From Batkoa obscura (Eukaryota > Entomophthoromycota > Entomophthoromycetes > Entomophthorales > Batkoaceae): a stretch of 12,469 bases of DNA. The stretch covers positions 37,501-49,969 of the forward strand of contig JASVEC010000114.1 of assembly GCA_030770535.1 (NCBI GenBank), read 5' to 3'. Of the stretch, positions 8,001 through 12,469 are shown in pieces. How positions within the stretch are numbered: the stretch's first letter is position 1; each line of letters begins with the position of its first letter. The position numbers and the translations under genes were made by a program. The notes beneath the pieces were generated by a model, which did no database searches, was not told the origin of the DNA, and saw nothing but the letters and a program-made list of their open reading frames with translations.

Positions 8001-9424
8001 AAGAAGAAGAAATTGAAAATATAAAGAAAGAATGTGAAAATAAATTAAAATTAAGCGATATTAAAATCCAAGAATTAGAAGATATTTTTAATCTTCAACT
8101 TAATGAATATAAAACATTAACAAGTGATAAAAAGATACTTGAGGAAGAATTGAACTCCAAAATTAGTGAAATTGATGACTTAACAGAACAATATAATCAG
8201 GCTTATTCAGCTTTACAATTAGATTTTAAAATGAGTAATGATTTTACGGATTCTTTGAAAAAAGAATTGATCCAAAAGGAACAAGAGATTGATAATAAAA
8301 ACGAAGAAATCAATTTAATTCAAGAAAAGTTACAAATTTATGAAAATGAATTAAAAATAATGGATCAAAAAAAGAAAGAAATTGATGGATTAAATACAAA
8401 AATTGAACAACTTCATAATGATATTCAAATTCAAGAGAAAAACTATTCCTCAGCATCCACAAGAAATAGTCAATTATTAATGGATTTTGATCAACAACAA
8501 GAAGAAGTTAAGGTATTAAGTATTAAATTAAGTGAAACAAGTAAAGAGTTGGAAGAATTTAAACAAAAATATGAACAAGAAGCGATTGAAGTTAAACAAA
8601 CAAAATCCAAAATTGAACAATTAAAACTTGAAAAAGATCAGCAAGTTCAATTACTTCAACAATCATCTGATGAAATTCAACTTCAATATGAGCAAAAACT
8701 AAAAGAATCAGAATCCGTGATTAAAAATATGGATTCTATCAAATTCGAATTAGGTTTGGCATTAAAACAAATTGGAGAACACAAAGAAATAATTCAATCT
8801 CATGAATCGAATAATCAGGCTTTAAAACTAGAAATTGAAGCTAAAAAAGAAATTATTAATCAATTAAGTAATGAAGAATCCCTATTAAAACAGGAACTAA
8901 ATCAATTAGAATCTATGATGAAAGAGAAAGATATGGAAAATCATGAATTACAAAGTTTAAAAAGTAATAGTCCCAGTATTACTAATGATGAATTACAAAC
9001 TATTTTACAAGAAAACAAAAAATTACGTATAACAATCGACGAATTAAGAGCTGAAATTCAATCGAATAATGAATTAGTAGAAATATTTGAAATCGAAATT
9101 CAAAAAAGCGATAAAGAAAAAGAGACACATATGACTCAAATCAATGATTTAAAATCACTTGTTTCTGAAAGAGAAAACAAACTAAGTCAAATCATGGAAG
9201 AGTTACAAACTCAAAGAAGAGAAAGTAAATTAACTATTGAAGATTTGGAAGTGAAGCTACAAACATTAAGTAGAAAGAGTTCTTATCTTACTAGAAATCA
9301 TTTAAATTCAAATAGTAATGTAGATGATTCCAGTTCGAGGACAGAATCGGTTAGGAATTCGATTTCTCCTACACCTTCTCATACTGGGTCCCGTAGGAGC
9401 AAGAAAAAATTTATGTGTATTTAA
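5074..9424 (+). CDS. kinesin-4 family (KIF4/chromokinesin-like) motor protein, three exons, 1,415 aa
   Basis: ATP-driven microtubule motor. My exons are 5074-5711, 5761-5935 and 5990-9424; the phases fit exactly. The motor domain spans residues about 26-366: VKVAVRVRP at 27-34, P-loop GQTSSGKT at 109-116, [12 protein letters not shown] at 130-141, switch I NQNSSRSH at 230-237, switch II DLAGSE at 265-270, then [20 protein letters not shown] and [16 protein letters not shown]. The last stretches are typical of kinesin-4 (KIF4) rather than kinesin-5 or CENP-E. A neck and about 1,000 residues of Glu/Lys/Gln/Leu-rich coiled coil follow, then a Ser-rich basic tail ending [10 protein letters not shown]. 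Animal KIF4 ends in a cysteine-rich DNA-associated motif; none is seen here. Kinesin-4 proteins act on microtubule plus ends, the spindle midzone or chromosomes. Switch II is followed by Ser instead of the usual Arg (GSES). The ATG at 5074 is the first one after the TATA region. Confidence 0.93.
5712..5760 (+). other. kinesin intron 1 (49 nt)
   Basis: Donor GTAAGT, possible branch site TATTAAC, acceptor CTATTTTAG. Removing it joins TGG AA to C TTA, which restores the motor frame just before switch I. Confidence 0.92.
5936..5989 (+). other. kinesin intron 2 (54 nt)
   Basis: Donor GTAAGT, acceptor ATTTTTTAG. It lies between DLAGSES and [10 protein letters not shown], inside the switch II region. 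The length is a multiple of three, but an in-frame TAA (5978-5980) would end the protein if the intron were retained. Confidence 0.93.
7682..7972 (+). repeat. threefold internal repeat in the kinesin coiled coil
   Basis: Three related units start at 7682, 7766 and 7871 (residues 836, 864 and 899). Each begins (D/E)DKLK followed by LN(H/Q)(Q/E)I and a YK motif, for example [15 protein letters not shown]. The spacings are 28 and 35 residues, both whole numbers of heptads, so the coil register is kept. This suggests growth of the stalk by duplication. Confidence 0.7.
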
Positions 9425-9641
9425 AAAAAAGGAAGTTGGTAATTTTCTAGTAGGTTAATGCTTATTAACTACGTTATTCTTTTTTAATAGCAATTATTTT
9501 CAATTAATAAAAAAAATTATTTTTTTATTTTTATTTTTTTATTAAATTGGATTTTGAAACGGCTTAAATTGAAGATTATGAATTTTAATGAAATCGAAAT
9601 CAAAATTGCATTTTTTAATCATTTTAATTTCTATATAAAAC

Positions 9642-10841
9642 ATGAGTTGGTTTCCGTCTTACAAACCCCAAAATTTAGATGATGATTATAGTAGTATTGA
9701 AGAATTTAGTAGCGATTTAGAAGGTTGGTGTATTAATTCCAAAAAGATTAAACTGAAAGAAGAGGTAGAACAAGTTACTCAACAACAAGTAATTCAACAA
9801 GAAGTGATTGGAAACAAACGTTTTAATGCAGAAGAGGAGTCGAAGGAAGAGGAAACTGAAATATTGGAAGATATTGAAGAATTTAGTAGCGATATTGAAG
9901 CTAGAAATCAAAATAATAAGCTTAAAGTAATAAATGTTGATAGTTTAAATCAGCAATTTAATATTAGTAATGATTCGATTGAGTATAATAGTATTTCAGA
10001 GACTTTTGAAGAACAAGATTCAATATTACAAGGACTTGATTTCAATGATAAAGTACAAGATCCATTACCTGAAGAACAAAATAAAGAGATGGAAATATTT
10101 GAAACTGCTTGTATTTCCGATTTTATTCATGAAAGTTATGTGAAAATTTTGAATGCTGAAAAACAAAATGATCCTCAATTAGCTATTGATGTATTTACTA
10201 AAAATAATAAGGAAGAAAAGGTATATTTTAGTAATGAGTAAGTTGATCTTTTTTATTTAAATTTGTAATTATCAATTTTTAATAAAGTAATTAGAAAAAA
10301 TAGTCTGGCTTTTCGATGTCAAAAAGTATATCAAGAATGTGAAATGGATCATAAATTATTCGATTATTTGAGATTTACTAAAGGTAATATTTAAGATACT
10401 CTATTAAAAGATATTTAATTAATATAACAGAATTAATTGATATTAATTTTAGATTTTAATCCAAAACAAAGTATTAAAGTGAAAATAATATCAATTGAAA
10501 ATCAACCTCAAACTAAAGATTTGAATTTATTTGAAGAAAATGTTATAAACTTTAATATAGTTTTAACGGAGATAATACAACTTCATGATACTTCAAACAA
10601 CAATAGTAAACAACATCAACTTCAAATTGGTCAACAAATAATAGTTATATTAATTAATTCTTTTATTGATTTTGAGATAAAAGATTATACAAAATTAAAA
10701 TTAATTGAATTAAAAAATCAGTTGTTAAAAGAAGATTCATATTTGAATATCTATCACCCTTTTTTTATTAAAGATTGGAAATTAAATCATATTAAGGAAT
10801 GTCCAGTTGTTATTAGTTATAAATTTAATTTGTGTAATTGA
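9642..10841 (+). CDS. acidic protein with possible C-terminal OB-fold, three exons, 357 aa
   Basis: Exons 9642-10237, 10295-10383 and 10453-10841 join in frame (596 + 89 + 389 nt) with consistent GT...AG introns. The N-terminal half is acidic and low-complexity, with the motif IEEFSSD(L/I)E twice (residues 19-27 and 78-86). Exon 2 encodes a compact, cysteine-containing segment (SLAFRCQKVYQECEMDHKLF). Exon 3 alternates beta-strand-like and loop stretches (VKIISIE, FNIVLTEIIQL, IGQQIIVILI) and ends with LNIYHPFFIKDW before a short tail. This layout, and the LNIYHPF motif resembling the L-I-P-P-W motif of SPIDR-like DNA-repair OB domains, suggest an OB-fold and perhaps a genome-maintenance role. 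That is weak inference; the family is not established. Only 217 nt separate it from the kinesin stop. Confidence 0.75.
9695..9893 (+). repeat. 22-bp perfect direct repeat inside the acidic-protein gene
   Basis: TATTGAAGAATTTAGTAGCG plus AT occurs at 9695-9716 and 9872-9893, 177 nt (59 codons) apart and in the same reading frame. It encodes the twin IEEFSSD motif. Identity at synonymous positions suggests recent duplication or conversion. Confidence 0.85.
10238..10294 (+). other. intron 1 of the acidic-protein gene (57 nt)
   Basis: Donor GTAAGT, acceptor GTAATTAG. It joins AAT GA to A AAA AAT and continues the open frame. Confidence 0.8.
10384..10452 (+). other. intron 2 of the acidic-protein gene (69 nt)
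   Basis: Donor GTAATA, acceptor TTAATTTTAG. It joins ACT AAA G to AT TTT and continues into the OB-like part. Stops in all read-through frames support removal. Confidence 0.8.
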
Positions 10842-11035
10842 TATAGGAATAGTCAATAAAATGAGACATTGAAGTTGATAAATGGTAGCAAGTGATAAAA
10901 TTGAAAGAAGAAGAATCGGTAAATTAATTTTTATTTATTAAAAGTTTAAAACTTATTGATATTTTACTATTTCATTTCATTTTTATTATAGTTTATAATT
11001 ATATTTTGTATATATTTTTCTTAGCCTTCAATAAT

Positions 11036-11061
11036 TTTCAAAGCCAAGCTCCGCTTTGAAA
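11036..11061. repeat. 9-bp perfect hairpin, locally GC-rich
   Basis: TTTCAAAGC (11036-11044) and GCTTTGAAA (11053-11061) are exactly complementary around the loop CAAGCTCC. It stands out by base composition in an otherwise A/T-only stretch, about 195 nt after the stop of the upstream gene. It could be an RNA structure in a 3' end or a remnant of a short repeat element. Confidence 0.6.
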
Positions 11062-11188
11062 CTTCTATTTTTAGTAAATACCAATATAAATTTGGATTTT
11101 GATTTACAATTATGAAGATTAAATTTTTTATTTCAAATGTTAATAAATTGTAAAATATTAAATTAAATTCAACTAAAAGTAGTTTATG

Positions 11189-11196
11189 TATATAAA
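11189..11196 (+). promoter_or_regulatory. TATA box of the secreted-protein gene at 11266
   Basis: TATATAAA lies 70 nt before the ATG, followed by a T-rich (TTTTA)n tract immediately upstream of the start. Confidence 0.5.
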
Positions 11197-11265
11197 TAAT
11201 ATAAATTCAATCATCTAATATATCTTTGATCTTTATTTTTATTTTATTTTATTTTAATAATAAAA

Positions 11266-11556
11266 ATGAAATTAATATTTATAACAACTTTTATGCTTAC
11301 CATCAACATTATTTCCACTCTTCATGTCCGTAACTTTCCATCACGACATCGACATGAATTAATTAAACGAGATGATTTTAATCCATTTAATCTATTTGGT
11401 ATAGTAGTGAATAACTTATCTAAAGCAATCACAGAAACTACCTCAAAAGTTACTGGGACTATTGCAGTAGGTGCTCATTTATTATCAAAACAAGATGTGG
11501 TACCTATGATTCCTAAAGCTGAAGAAAAGGTCAATCCAGACCAAGATAAAATTTAA
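11266..11556 (+). CDS. small secreted protein with Kex2-type site (96 aa)
   Basis: The signal peptide is MKLIFITTFMLTINIISTLH (residues 1-20). A short basic pro-segment (RNFPSRHRHELIKR) ends in Lys-Arg at 34-35, a classic Kex2 cleavage site of the fungal Golgi. The predicted mature part (36-96) begins DDFNPFNLFGIVVNN and continues as a Thr/Val/Gly-rich, possibly amphipathic stretch (KVTGTIAVGAHLL), then an acidic end, NPDQDKI. The FN-F-LFG start and acid-Lys-hydrophobic end loosely echo the glycine-zipper paralogues at 1850 and 3196 (FNFLGG... ending DDKL), which suggests a related class; this is inference. No named family was recognised. It has a good TATA box and converges with the - strand gene ending at 11748. 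Confidence 0.68.
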   Translation: MKLIFITTFMLTINIISTLHVRNFPSRHRHELIKRDDFNPFNLFGIVVNNLSKAITETTSKVTGTIAVGAHLLSKQDVVPMIPKAEEKVNPDQDKI

Positions 11557-11747
11557 TTAAGCTACAACTGGTTGAGCATATAATTTTGTTTTTTATATAA
11601 TATAAACAGAAATAAATAAAAACATTCAAATTAATAGTAAATAATAATAATAATGAATTAGATTAAGTTTAATTGAATATATTTTATTTTATAAATTAAA
11701 GAAAGAATAAGAAGATAAGAGAAATATCAAAAATAAATTAAACAAGA

Positions 11748-12352
11748 TTAAAGTTCATCATATTGGTTAGAACTATTAATAGATGAATTGTTATCATTGT
11801 CAATTCCCATTTCTTTATTTATACTATTAAAATAATTGTTTAAATTGTTTAAATTGTTTTCCATATTATCGTCCATTAATTCATCTTCATTCTCTTCGTC
11901 TTTATTTTTATCCCTTCCTATTACCTCTTGTGATAAGTTATCTTTCATCAATTGTTGATTTCTATTACCCATTAACGCCATTGCCATAAATTTCATTTCA
12001 TCTAATGAATATTTGTTCCCTGGTATTAACACTTCTTTATTACTATTTAAATATTGCATTAAACTCTTTAAATCACTAATAGTAATAGCCTCAAAATCCG
12101 GATTGTTTCTTAATCCATTAAATAAAACTTGTTTTTTATTATAAATATCAGCTACTTTTTTAGTACCCATAGATTTCAATGTAGATAATTGAGATTTAAG
12201 TACAGGTTTATTACCATACTTCCCAAGTTTTTTAAAATTAATTTGATTTTTTGCTGTTAGTATACCCTGTGCTATAAACTCCTCCGGTCCACTTTAAGAC
12301 ACTCAATAAAAAGAGGTAAGGTTAATAGTAAAAACCAAGGGTAATATTGCAT
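11748..12352 (-). CDS. probable ER-targeted protein with C-terminal YDEL; 5' splicing unresolved
   Basis: The main frame is open from about 12293 to the stop at 11748. Its first in-frame ATG is only at 12170 (140 aa), but coding-like sequence continues upstream (KNQINFKKLGKYGNKPVLKS). In the neighbouring frame an ATG at 12352 encodes a strong signal-peptide-like start (MQYYPWFLLLTLPLFIE). The simplest reading is one gene with a short intron between them. One phase-compatible option is 12300-12254 (47 nt), ending in TACTAACAG with a canonical branch-site sequence but a weak donor (GTCTTA). The middle is mixed helical (VADIYNKKQVLFNGLRNN; LDEMKFMAMALMG). The C-terminal third is Asn/Asp/Glu-rich and ends NQYDEL. 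An N-terminal signal plus a C-terminal xDEL would fit an ER-lumen resident retrieved by the KDEL/HDEL receptor. No family was recognised. Confidence 0.5.
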
Positions 12353-12358
12353 TGTATT

Positions 12359-12386
12359 CTATTTTCTATTTTCTATTTTTCTATTT
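12359..12386. repeat. short tandem repeat of CTATTTT
   Basis: Four units (7, 7, 8 and 6 nt) lie immediately upstream of the ATG at 12352 on the - strand, in the presumed 5' untranslated or promoter region. Confidence 0.7.
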
Positions 12387-12469
12387 ATTGATTACTGTTA
12401 ATTAATATTATTAGTTGCTGTTGGTGATAAAGAAATATAATTCAATTCTTGTCCTTCCTTTTTGTTATT

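Larger units (their letters stand above)
10842..11265. other. intergenic region with a hairpin and the promoter of the next gene
   Basis: Holds a perfect inverted repeat (11036-11061) and a TATA box (11189-11196), then a T-rich tract before the ATG at 11266. No gene was seen. Confidence 0.6.

Noticed and set aside
9418-9424. Possible CaaX prenylation box at the kinesin C-terminus (…FMCI)
   Set aside because: The cysteine is the second-last residue, not the fourth from the end, so it is not a CaaX box.
9632-9639. TATATAAA directly before the ATG at 9642
   Set aside because: Only 2 nt from the start codon, too close to act as the TATA box for that start.
12398-12469. 24-codon - strand open frame entering from the right edge (ends SPTATNNIN)
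   Set aside because: Could be the C-terminus of another gene, but an open run of this length is expected fairly often by chance, and it would end only about 46 nt before the next start.

Overview
The window reads as nuclear DNA of an AT-rich fungus (by eye about a quarter to 30% GC). The evidence is short GTAAGT...TTTTAG introns (49-69 nt in the two clear multi-exon genes), T-rich gene ends, TATA boxes close to small secreted-protein genes, and a kinesin of the kinesin-4 (KIF4/chromokinesin) type, a family absent from budding yeasts such as Saccharomyces. An early-diverging lineage (for example Mucoromycota/Glomeromycotina or Entomophthorales) fits best, but this is inference; no rRNA or other marker is present.

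Left half (1-5073) is gene-poor and holds small predicted secreted proteins. A partial + strand gene ends at 169. A 107-aa basic secreted protein lies at 1250-1573. Two clear paralogues on the - strand (1850-2308 and 3196-3705) carry signal peptides, three glycine-zipper blocks and the same C-terminal acidic tail. Between them is a probable spliced secreted-protein gene (2678-3087). The two paralogues also share a TATA box at the same distance and a TCATGATA element, so gene and promoter were duplicated together. Three diverged copies of a ~105-nt sequence lie in the surrounding noncoding DNA.

Right half: a complete three-exon kinesin-4 gene (5074-9424; 1,415 aa by my splicing) has a full motor domain and about 1,000 residues of coiled coil. 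Next is a three-exon gene (9642-10841; 357 aa) for an acidic protein with a possible OB-fold C-terminal part. A fourth small secreted protein (11266-11556) has a Kex2-type Lys-Arg site. At the right edge a - strand gene (11748 to about 12352) starts with a signal-peptide-like stretch and ends in Tyr-Asp-Glu-Leu, which suggests an ER-lumen protein; its 5' splicing is unresolved.

Nothing ties the kinesin and the OB-like gene functionally to the secreted-protein genes. The most interesting content is the cluster of small secreted glycine-zipper proteins with shared tails and promoters, whose role cannot be read from sequence. No tRNA, rRNA, CRISPR array or intact transposon was seen.
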